From UBA7985 sp049612785 (GTDB taxonomy: Bacteria; Pseudomonadota; Alphaproteobacteria; UBA7985), in contig JBMZBW010000013.1 of assembly GCA_049612785.1 (NCBI GenBank), forward strand, positions 1 through 36,951: a DNA stretch of 36,951 nt, given 5' to 3'. Made by a program: the position numbers and the translations under genes. How positions within the stretch are numbered: the first letter of the stretch is position 1; the number at the start of each line of letters is the position of its first letter. Under the pieces are notes generated by a model. It was not told where the DNA came from and searched no databases. It saw nothing but the letters and a program-made list of their open reading frames with translations. This document shows positions 6,898 to 14,150 of the stretch, piece by piece.

Positions 6898-9295
6898 GGA
6901 TCGTCTCCTTCATCCGTGAACCTGATGGGTCAAAGGCCGGGGCGGTCTGGACCCGTGCAAGATGGACACGACCCGTTACTTCGACCTCGACCTCAGCGCC
7001 TTCGAGATCCTTGCCCTTCAGATGCGCCAGCGCGACTGGACGCCCCACGCGATAACCAAAGGCGGCAGTGCTGGTGTGGCCAGCAACGGTTCCATTGAGC
7101 ATGATCGGTTCATGTCCCAACGGCGTGGCGGAAGGGTCTTCAAAAATCAGTGTCATAAGGGTGCGTTTTGCTCCAGAAAGCAGCCGGTCGGCCAGTGCTT
7201 CTTTTCCAACAAAATCCGCATCCTTGCGAGCAAATCGGGCCATGCCGGTTTCAATGGGTGAGACGTCCGAGTCCAGTTCATGCCCCATGGCAGAAAAGCC
7301 CTTTTCGACCCGCATAGAGGTCTGCGCATACAGGCCCGCCGGGGTCGCGCCGGCGTCTCGCAAGGCCGCGTAGACCCGCTTTGCATCTGGCTGGTTGCAG
7401 GTGATTTCCCACCCGGCCTCGCCCACGTAAGACATGCGCATCGCCCGCACGCCTGCCCCAGCGATCCGCGCTGTACCCACGCCGAAATAGGGGAGGTCGA
7501 GCAACTCGGAAGCCTCACAAAACCGCAAGATTTCCGCTGCCTTGGGACCCATCAGGCCAAACACGGCAAAGTCCTCTGTGGTATCGCGCAGGCTTAGGTC
7601 AAAGTCGGCTGACAGCGCAGAAAGCCAGCTCAGGTCGCGGGCAATGCTGGTTGTCCCGACAAATAGGCGGTAATGATCCTCGGCAATCCGTTGGGCTGTG
7701 ATGTCGCTTTCATACGTCCCGCGATGGTTGAGAACGGCGGTATAGACCCCGCGCCCGGGTGCTCGGGTCATATCCGACGCGCAGGCATAATCGAGAAATG
7801 CCTCCGCCGCAGGACCGATGACGTCGATTTTGCCGAAACTGGAGGAATCGAAAACCGCAGCCTTGCTGTGGGCGGCTTCGACTTCACGGCCAACAGCGTC
7901 AAACCATTCGGGTCGGCCAAATGTCAGGGAAGGTGCTTGGCCGTTCCGGTCAAAATAGAGCGGTCGCTCCCAGCCGTAGGATTGGGTGAAAATGGCCCCT
8001 TCTGCCTTGTATTCTCCATGCACGGGCAAAAGCCGCAAATCACGAGCCGTTTCGAGCTGACGACCGGGGTAGGTGATTTCGTAATGAGTACCGAGGATTT
8101 CCGGTGCTCGCGACATGAGATGGTCAACGGAATTGAACACAGGCGCGAAGCGTTTGGCATCGGCTTCACTCAGGTCATAAGCCGTATGCCCCTCGACAAT
8201 GACATGGGCCAGGTTCATGCCCGCACCGCCGCCAGAGGCTATGCCAACCGAGTTCATGCCACAGCCCAGAAACAGACCTTTTGTCTCGGCTGTTTCACCC
8301 AACATGAACATCCCGTCGGGCGTAAAGCTCTCTGGTCCGTTCAGCAGCATTTTGACTTCAGCTTCCGCCAGACCGGGCAGACGGTGAAGCGCGTTGTGCA
8401 TCATGGGTTCAAAGTGGTCCCAATCTTCATTCAACAGGCCAAAGGCAAAATCTTCGCCAAGCACATCTGGGGCAATCGGTTTGCCTCTCGGTTCGAAACA
8501 GCCCACCAACAGTCCGCCGGAGTCATCGCGAATGTAGAGGTGGGAGTCATGGTCACTCAGCGTCGGCAGATTGCCCGAAATCCCCGGTATTGGCTTGGTC
8601 AGCAGGTAAAAATGTTCACAAGCCAGAAGGGGAACTTTGGCATTGGCCATCGCGCCCACCTCGCGGGACCAAAGCCCGGCACAGAGCGCAACAGCGTCAC
8701 AGCTTATCTCTCCCCGTGTGGTTTCGAGACCAACAACGCGGCCATTTCGGGTCTTTATTCCTGTGACACCTGTGTTTTCAAACAAAGAGGCTCCCTGCCT
8801 TTTGGCCCCTTTGATCAAGGCGGCGCAGACGTCCGAGGGGGACACTCGACCATCATCCGGTGACCAAACCGCGCCCAGAACATCGTCTGCATTCATCAGC
8901 GGCCAGCGTTCTTTAGCCTCCGCTGCAGAAATGGAGTTGGCCGAAACGCCATAGGCTTTGGCCAAAGCTTCCTGCCGCTGGATATGGTCCAGCCGACCCG
9001 GGGTGGTGGCGATGGACACTGAGCCCTCTTGGATCCAGCCAACCTGTTGTCCGGTTTCTCGTTCAAGCCGGGCGTAAAGATCAACGGAGTATTGGATCAT
9101 GCGCGTGAGGTTGCTCGACGAACGCAGCGCCCGGACCTGAGCAGCCGAGTGCCAAGTCGTGCCGGACGTCAGCTGGTTGCGCTCAAGCAGAATGGCATCC
9201 CGCACCCCCAATTCAGCAAGATGATAGAGGGTCGAGCAGCCCATGATGCCGCCACCAATGACAATGACTGATGCGTGGTGTGGAAGTGCATCCAT
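6890..9295 (-). CDS. GcvT-fused FAD-dependent oxidoreductase (dimethylglycine/sarcosine dehydrogenase family)
   Basis: This 801-residue enzyme has an N-terminal DAO-type FAD domain and a C-terminal aminomethyltransferase (GcvT-like) half. The dinucleotide-binding motif is VIVIGGGIMGCSTLYHLAE. The SGTTWHSAAQ motif contains the histidine that carries covalent FAD in dimethylglycine dehydrogenase relatives. The GcvT part begins near residue 430 and includes YVGEAGWEI and the C-terminal RVEKGFSAMGHELD segment typical of folate-binding members. Such enzymes oxidatively remove N-methyl groups and pass the one-carbon unit to tetrahydrofolate. I prefer the ATG at 9295; a TTG at 9313 would add six residues. 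It is first in the operon with BKACE and the aminotransferase and is divergent from an RpiR regulator. The substrate may be an N-methyl amino acid other than dimethylglycine. Confidence 0.88.
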   Translation of the reverse strand: MDALPHHASVIVIGGGIMGCSTLYHLAELGVRDAILLERNQLTSGTTWHSAAQVRALRSSSNLTRMIQYSVDLYARLERETGQQVGWIQEGSVSIATTPGRLDHIQRQEALAKAYGVSANSISAAEAKERWPLMNADDVLGAVWSPDDGRVSPSDVCAALIKGAKRQGASLFENTGVTGIKTRNGRVVGLETTRGEISCDAVALCAGLWSREVGAMANAKVPLLACEHFYLLTKPIPGISGNLPTLSDHDSHLYIRDDSGGLLVGCFEPRGKPIAPDVLGEDFAFGLLNEDWDHFEPMMHNALHRLPGLAEAEVKMLLNGPESFTPDGMFMLGETAETKGLFLGCGMNSVGIASGGGAGMNLAHVIVEGHTAYDLSEADAKRFAPVFNSVDHLMSRAPEILGTHYEITYPGRQLETARDLRLLPVHGEYKAEGAIFTQSYGWERPLYFDRNGQAPSLTFGRPEWFDAVGREVEAAHSKAAVFDSSSFGKIDVIGPAAEAFLDYACASDMTRAPGRGVYTAVLNHRGTYESDITAQRIAEDHYRLFVGTTSIARDLSWLSALSADFDLSLRDTTEDFAVFGLMGPKAAEILRFCEASELLDLPYFGVGTARIAGAGVRAMRMSYVGEAGWEITCNQPDAKRVYAALRDAGATPAGLYAQTSMRVEKGFSAMGHELDSDVSPIETGMARFARKDADFVGKEALADRLLSGAKRTLMTLIFEDPSATPLGHEPIMLNGTVAGHTSTAAFGYRVGRPVALAHLKGKDLEGAEVEVEVTGRVHLARVQTAPAFDPSGSRMKETIHA

Positions 9296-9370
9296 CCTGG
9301 TTCGCCAAATCAATAAAACAATCGATACTCAGCTACAGGACGGTTGAAAATCACTTGTGTCAACAGAATT

Positions 9371-9392
9371 AAAAAAATAACATTTGTAATAT
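9371..9392. promoter_or_regulatory. Candidate RpiR operator, site 1 (demethylase/rpiR divergent promoter)
   Basis: A 22-nt AT-rich element begins AAAAAAATAACAT, then continues two variable bases, GT, two variable bases and TAT. It lies between the divergent demethylase operon and the RpiR gene. A copy with 18 of 22 identical bases (13 consecutive) occurs at 10289-10310, upstream of the TRAP binding-protein gene. Two copies flanking the regulator and in front of both functional arms make it a likely operator. This is inference from sequence repetition. Confidence 0.5.
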
Positions 9393-9416
9393 CAGGAATA
9401 GTCAGGAATCGCCGTT

Positions 9417-10298
9417 ATGGATCCCTCATTGAAAGCCAAGGCCGTTGCCCGATTGCGAAATTTGGCGCCCGATTTGACCCCTGCGCTCAAGCAGATCGCC
9501 AAATACATCCTCGATAATCCGCTCGATTTCGGCATGGATTCCATTCGGGAGACGGCCCGCAAATGCAATACGTCGACTTACTCGCTCGTCCGCTTGTCGC
9601 AGCAGGTTGGTTTTGACAGTTTTGAAGCCTTCCGTGCGCCGTTTCGGTCTGCTTTGCTCACGACCGTTGATCTTCAGGCTCCTCCGCCCTGGTTGGAGGA
9701 GCTGCGCGGCGGCGACAAGGTTGATCAGGCGTTGGCCAATGCCTCGGAAAACACTTTTTCCATTATCCAACGGTCATTGGAGCGTCAGCCACCAACTCTG
9801 ACAAAGGCGGTGATTGATCAGATTTTGAACTCAAGAACCGTCTACATCACCGCCGTTCGCGCGTCGTACTCCATGGCTTACTACCTGCATTATGTGGGTC
9901 GGATGGCCGTACCGGGCTTGCAACTGATACCGCGTCATATGGGCAGCGCACTAGATGAGCTGAATGACGCAACGCCCGAAGACACGCTGATCGCGATTTG
10001 TTTTACGCCCTATTCCCGTGAGACGGTCGAAGCCTGCATCTACGCGCAGCGCAATGGCATCAAGGTCATTCTCATCTCGGATTTCGACTCAATATCCACG
10101 GATTTTGAGCCAGATTTCGCGCTCGTGGCGTCTTCTGTCACCACCCACCATTTCGGCTGCTACGTTGGAACCTTGGCCATTATCGAAGGTTTGTTGGCCG
10201 GTCTCGTTGCTGCGGGTGGACCAGAAGTGACAGAGCGCATCCGTTCTTATGAGCGACTCCGCCGTGAAACTCGCGCTTATTGGGAGCGAAAAAAATAA
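9417..10298 (+). CDS. RpiR/MurR-family transcriptional regulator
   Basis: This 293-residue DNA-binding regulator has an N-terminal RpiR helix-turn-helix (residues about 1-80, including IAKYILDNPLDFGMDSIRETA and NTSTYSLVRLSQQVGFDSFEAFR). A C-terminal SIS sugar-isomerase-like ligand domain covers about residues 125-260. Family members sense phosphorylated sugars or other small metabolites and usually control neighbouring catabolic and transport genes. The ATG at 9417 follows AGGAATC. It is divergent from the demethylase operon and lies upstream of the TAXI-TRAP transporter genes. The repeated 22-nt element at both promoters suggests that it controls both arms. The inducer is unknown. The SIS domain need not bind a sugar here, since the targets look like amine or amino-acid catabolism. 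Confidence 0.9.
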   Translation: MDPSLKAKAVARLRNLAPDLTPALKQIAKYILDNPLDFGMDSIRETARKCNTSTYSLVRLSQQVGFDSFEAFRAPFRSALLTTVDLQAPPPWLEELRGGDKVDQALANASENTFSIIQRSLERQPPTLTKAVIDQILNSRTVYITAVRASYSMAYYLHYVGRMAVPGLQLIPRHMGSALDELNDATPEDTLIAICFTPYSRETVEACIYAQRNGIKVILISDFDSISTDFEPDFALVASSVTTHHFGCYVGTLAIIEGLLAGLVAAGGPEVTERIRSYERLRRETRAYWERKK

Positions 10299-10310
10299 CA
10301 TACGTTTTAT
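10289..10310. promoter_or_regulatory. Candidate RpiR operator, site 2 (TRAP transporter promoter)
   Basis: This is the second copy of the 22-nt element and shares 18 of 22 bases with 9371-9392. It overlaps the RpiR stop codon (TAA, 10296-10298) and lies about 105 bases before the TRAP binding-protein ATG. That placement would let the regulator control the transporter separately from its own gene. Confidence 0.48.
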
Positions 10311-10359
10311 AGTGACAGGGAAAAAAACTTTCGCAACTGTGAGCATGCGCTGAGGCAAT

Positions 10360-10386
10360 GGACTGTCTCGGAGTGTCCGTTTTTTT
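10360..10386 (+). terminator. Possible terminator after the RpiR gene
   Basis: An imperfect stem, GGACT (10360-10364) pairing with AGTGTCC (10372-10378) around a bulge, is followed by G and seven consecutive T residues (10380-10386). It falls just before the Shine-Dalgarno of the TRAP binding-protein gene. The stem is short, so this is tentative; it could instead be an untranslated-leader hairpin. Confidence 0.35.
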
Positions 10387-10414
10387 GAGAGAGAGAAAGA
10401 GAAGGGAAGAGGCA

Positions 10415-11386
10415 ATGAGCTTTATGAAGCCATTTTTTGCTGCCGCTGCAGTCGCGAGTGCTGCTCTGGTAGTAGCGCCTGCTGCATCCGCCGATGAGTT
10501 CGTGACCATTGGTACCGGCGGCGTAACCGGGGTTTATTACCCAACCGGCGGCGCAATTTGTCGCCTCGTCAACAAGGACCGCAAGGAACACGGCATTCGC
10601 TGTTCTGTCGAATCCACCGGTGGTTCCGTTTACAACACCCGCACCATTCGTGCCGGCGAGCTGAACTTTGGCGTTGTTCAATCAGACGTTCAGGCTGCCG
10701 CTGTTGCAGGCACTGGCAAGTTCGCTGACGAAGGTGCCTTTGACGGCCTGCGTGCTGTCTTCTCCGTTCACCCAGAGCCTGTGCAGGTGATGGTTCGCGG
10801 TGACTCCGGCATCTCATCTATCGCTGATATGGCCGGCAAGCGTATCAACATCGGTAACCCGGGTTCCGGTACGCGCGTTCTGGCTGAAGTACAGATGGCA
10901 GCCGCGGGCATTTCCGCAGCAGATTTGGGGCTGGCAGCAGAGCTCAAGTCCTCCGAGCAAGCTGCCGCTCTGTGTGACGGTAAAATCGATGGTGCGTTCT
11001 GGGCTGCTGGTCTGCCAAACGGTGCAGCCATGGAAGCCACATCCACCTGTGACATCAAAATCCTCGATCTGGCCTCTTCTGGCTTGGCCGACATTCTGGC
11101 GAGCAACAGTGCCTACGCAGGCGCAACGGTTCCCGGTGGCATGTACCCCGGCAACCCTGACGACCTCGCAAGCTGGGGTCCGAAGGCAACATTTGTGACC
11201 TCAACCGACACGTCTGAAGATGTTGTTTATGTGGTCGTGAAGGCTGTCTTTGAGAACTTTGCAGACTTCAAGAAGCTTCACCCTGCTTTCGCCCGTCTGG
11301 ACGAAGCCGAAATGATTGCAGACGGTCTTACCGCTGATCTGCATGCTGGTGCAGTGAAGTACTACAAGGAACGCGGTTGGATGTAG
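10415..11386 (+). CDS. TAXI-family TRAP transporter solute-binding protein
   Basis: This 323-residue periplasmic receptor belongs to the TAXI class. A signal peptide with an alanine-rich core (FFAAAAVASAALVVAPAASA) ends near residue 27. The mature protein opens with FVTIGTGGVTGVYYPTGGAI, the family hallmark, and contains GKRINIGNPGSGTR near the middle. TAXI receptors bind amino acids such as glutamate, or other carboxylates, and hand them to a fused TRAP permease, driven by an ion gradient. The ATG at 10415 follows AAGGGAAGAGG; starting earlier at 10358 would put a charged tail before the signal peptide. The permease gene is 109 bases downstream, across a strong hairpin. Ligand is unknown; the regulator and neighbours suggest the substrate of the demethylase operon. 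Confidence 0.93.
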   Translation: MSFMKPFFAAAAVASAALVVAPAASADEFVTIGTGGVTGVYYPTGGAICRLVNKDRKEHGIRCSVESTGGSVYNTRTIRAGELNFGVVQSDVQAAAVAGTGKFADEGAFDGLRAVFSVHPEPVQVMVRGDSGISSIADMAGKRINIGNPGSGTRVLAEVQMAAAGISAADLGLAAELKSSEQAAALCDGKIDGAFWAAGLPNGAAMEATSTCDIKILDLASSGLADILASNSAYAGATVPGGMYPGNPDDLASWGPKATFVTSTDTSEDVVYVVVKAVFENFADFKKLHPAFARLDEAEMIADGLTADLHAGAVKYYKERGWM

Positions 11387-11411
11387 TTTCCCGCATCTTG
11401 GTAAACGACAG

Positions 11412-11444
11412 GCGGAGGAGTTCTATGGCTCCTCCGCTTTTTTT
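11412..11444 (+). terminator. Rho-independent terminator/attenuator between TRAP receptor and permease
   Basis: A perfect 9-bp stem, GCGGAGGAG (11412-11420) and CTCCTCCGC (11429-11437), has an 8-base loop and is followed at once by seven T residues. This is a canonical intrinsic terminator. Because the permease gene follows in the same direction with no obvious promoter, it probably acts as a partial attenuator that makes receptor mRNA exceed permease mRNA. Confidence 0.85.
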
Positions 11445-11495
11445 CGTGTGGAGTAAAGTCAGCGCACCACTGGCGATGTAGAGAGGACTGGACGC

Positions 11496-14087
11496 ATGAC
11501 CGGGGACGATAAGCAGACCCAAAACCTTGATGATATGATTGCAAGCAACGATACGGGTGCACGCAATCCCAAGGGTGGTTTTGGTCGGTACTCGCTTCTT
11601 CTCATCCCCCTGTTTTGGTCTCTCTATCAGCTGTGGATTGCTTCGCCTTTGCCCTTTGAATTGGGCATCGCGGTTTGGAATGACACGCAGACCCGCGCCA
11701 TCCATCTTGCATTCGCGGTTTTGCTCGCCTTCATTGCCTATCCAACCTTTACACGCTCCCCAAGGGATCGAATTCCGCTCCAGGATTGGGCGCTGGGGCT
11801 GATCGGAGCTGGCGCGTCTGCTTATATCTGGCTGTTCTACGCCCAGATCGCCGAACGCACGGGCCTTCCCAGTACGGCTGACGTCGTGATTGCCGCCATC
11901 GGCATTGTACTCCTTCTCGAAGCAGCGCGGCGCTCCTTGGGTTTTCCCTTGATGGCCGTTGCGGGCATTTTCCTGCTGTACGTCTTTTTTGGCTCATCGC
12001 CTCTCCTGCCGGATATGATCCGCTGGAAGGGGGCATCACTCGAAAAGGCCATGAGCCATATGTGGCTGACCACTGAGGGTGTCTTTGGGGTCGCGCTGGG
12101 GGTCTCGTCCGGGTTTGTCTTCCTGTTTGTGTTGTTCGGCGCGCTTTTGAATCAGGCAGGGGCAGGGAACTATTTTGTTCAGATCGCATTCTCGCTGCTC
12201 GGGCATATGCGCGGCGGACCCGCCAAGGCTGCGGTGATCTCATCGGCCATGACCGGGCTGATTTCCGGTTCTTCCATAGCAAACGTCGTGACAACGGGGA
12301 CGTTCACCATTCCCTTGATGAAGCGCGTCGGGTTCTCCCCTGCCAAGGCCGGTGCGGTCGAAGTTTCATCGTCGGTGAACGGGGTGCTAACGCCGCCTGT
12401 CATGGGGGCGGTTGCCTTTCTGATGACGGAATATGTTGGCGTCACTTACGTTGAAGTCGTCAAAACCGCGATTGTGCCAGCGCTGATTTCCTATCTCGCG
12501 CTGGTTTACATCGTTCACCTGGAAGCCCTTAAGAGCAACATGAAGGGGCTGGAGCGTCCGGAACCCATGGGACCGGCAAAAGCTCAGCTGATCCGCTCGG
12601 GGCTGATCATTTCCTCCATCCTCATTATTGCATCAGGCACGTATTGGGCGATTCAGATGTTTAAAGCGCTGCTGGGCGGTTTTTCAATTTGGCCGTCGAT
12701 TGCGCTGCTGCTGGGTGCCTATGTGGTGATGGTTTTCTTCGCCTCCCGCCGTCCCGATCTCGAACTGGATGATCCAAACGAACCCGTTGTCCGATTGCCG
12801 CGGTTCAGTGAAGTGGCCGTGACGGGGATGTACTACATCCTGCCCATCGTGGTGCTGATCTGGTTCCTGATGGTGGAGTGGAAATCGCCAGCATTTTCCG
12901 CGTTCTGGGCGACGTGCTTTCTGATCTTTATCTTGATTACCCAGCGCCCCTTGAAGGTCCTGTTTCGCACCGGAGGCGCCGTGCTGCCGGCGTTTCGTGA
13001 AAGCTGCCTGGATTTGGTCAGCGGCTTGATTACAGGTGCGCGCAACATGATCGGTTTGGCCGCCGCGATGGGTGTTGCGGGGGTGATCGTTGGGGCCGTG
13101 ACCCTGACTGGTATCGGGCAGGTGATGGCGGAATTCGTTGAGTTCCTTTCCGGCGGAAACCTGTTGGCCATGCTGTTCTTTGTTGCTGTCATCTCCATCA
13201 TTCTCGGGATGGGCCTGCCGACCACTGCAAACTACATCGTCGTTAGCTCACTGATGGCCAATGTCGTGGTGGAACTGGGTGCGCAGTCAGGGCTGGTGGT
13301 GCCATTGATCGCCGTCCACATGTTCGTCTTCTATTACGGCATCATGGCCGATGTCACACCGCCTGTCGGCCTGGCGTCCTTCGCCGCGGCAGCTATTTCG
13401 GGTGCAGGTCCGCTCCGAACCGGCGTGACTGCTTTTTTCTACAGCCTGCGCACCGCGCTTTTGCCCTTCCTGTTTATCTTCAACACCGATTTGCTGCTGA
13501 TTGATGTTGGATTGTGGAAAGCGATATTTGTCTTTGTCATTGCGTTGATTGCCATGCTGGTCTTTGCGGCGGGAACCATGGGTTATTTCTTCGTGCGTAA
13601 CCGGTGGTGGGAAAGTCTGGCACTGATCCTTGTTGCGCTGATCCTGTTTCGTCCCGGTTTGATCTGGGACCGCGTTCAGGCGCCTTACGTGACCGCAGAA
13701 CCAGCGCAAGTGTTCGCGCTGGCAGAACAGGCAGATAGCTTTGCCGATATTCGATTGCAGCTCGAAGGGGAGAATATCGACGGTGACTTCATTTCGTCCA
13801 CGTTCATGCTGCCGCTGGGTGAGCAGGGGCCATCGGGGAATGAGAGGCTGGAACTTTCCGCCGGCTTAACGCTGCTAGAGGATGATGACGGCATGATCAT
13901 CGTCGATATGGTTGGCTTCCTCAGTCCTGCAGAAAAAGCCGGGATCGATTTCGATTGGCAAATCAAAGGGGTCGAAATCAATGCGGATCGTCTGCCGAAG
14001 GAGCTGGCCTTTATCCCTGCTTTCCTTTTGCTGCTGCTGATTGTTCTTTTGCAACGCCGCCGCCAGCCAAGGACAGCTGAGGGCTAA
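11496..14087 (+). CDS. TRAP transporter fused permease (DctQ-DctM fusion, TAXI type)
   Basis: This 863-residue inner-membrane protein fuses the small (DctQ-like, about four helices, residues 25-140) and large (DctM-like, about twelve helices) TRAP subunits, the usual arrangement with TAXI receptors. Clear motifs include GGPAKAAVISSAMTGLISGSS and SSSVNGVLTPPVMGAVAFLM in the first half of the DctM part. Further on are GMGLPTTANYIVVSSLMANVV and GIMADVTPPVGLASFAAAAI. The last 170 residues, with a final hydrophobic segment and a short Arg-rich end, resemble the DUF3394 tail found in long members. The ATG at 11496 follows AGAGAGGA. Convergent with putA, whose stop is 63 bases away. Transport is expected to be sodium- or proton-coupled uptake of the ligand bound by the preceding receptor. 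Confidence 0.93.
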   Translation: MTGDDKQTQNLDDMIASNDTGARNPKGGFGRYSLLLIPLFWSLYQLWIASPLPFELGIAVWNDTQTRAIHLAFAVLLAFIAYPTFTRSPRDRIPLQDWALGLIGAGASAYIWLFYAQIAERTGLPSTADVVIAAIGIVLLLEAARRSLGFPLMAVAGIFLLYVFFGSSPLLPDMIRWKGASLEKAMSHMWLTTEGVFGVALGVSSGFVFLFVLFGALLNQAGAGNYFVQIAFSLLGHMRGGPAKAAVISSAMTGLISGSSIANVVTTGTFTIPLMKRVGFSPAKAGAVEVSSSVNGVLTPPVMGAVAFLMTEYVGVTYVEVVKTAIVPALISYLALVYIVHLEALKSNMKGLERPEPMGPAKAQLIRSGLIISSILIIASGTYWAIQMFKALLGGFSIWPSIALLLGAYVVMVFFASRRPDLELDDPNEPVVRLPRFSEVAVTGMYYILPIVVLIWFLMVEWKSPAFSAFWATCFLIFILITQRPLKVLFRTGGAVLPAFRESCLDLVSGLITGARNMIGLAAAMGVAGVIVGAVTLTGIGQVMAEFVEFLSGGNLLAMLFFVAVISIILGMGLPTTANYIVVSSLMANVVVELGAQSGLVVPLIAVHMFVFYYGIMADVTPPVGLASFAAAAISGAGPLRTGVTAFFYSLRTALLPFLFIFNTDLLLIDVGLWKAIFVFVIALIAMLVFAAGTMGYFFVRNRWWESLALILVALILFRPGLIWDRVQAPYVTAEPAQVFALAEQADSFADIRLQLEGENIDGDFISSTFMLPLGEQGPSGNERLELSAGLTLLEDDDGMIIVDMVGFLSPAEKAGIDFDWQIKGVEINADRLPKELAFIPAFLLLLLIVLLQRRRQPRTAEG

Positions 14088-14150
14088 GCTGTCAGGCTGG
14101 CGCACCCCAGTCACAGCCGAACACCTTCGATGGCATGGCTTGCCGGGCGG

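Noticed and set aside
7673..8863. A 396-codon open frame on the plus strand inside the FAD-GcvT gene.
   Set aside because: It lies wholly antisense to a gene with clear FAD and GcvT motifs and has no recognisable domain; long antisense frames are common in such codon usage.
10386..10414. A purine-rich GA repeat before the TRAP receptor gene, considered as a simple-sequence repeat.
   Set aside because: It is short and irregular and is explained by an extended Shine-Dalgarno region.
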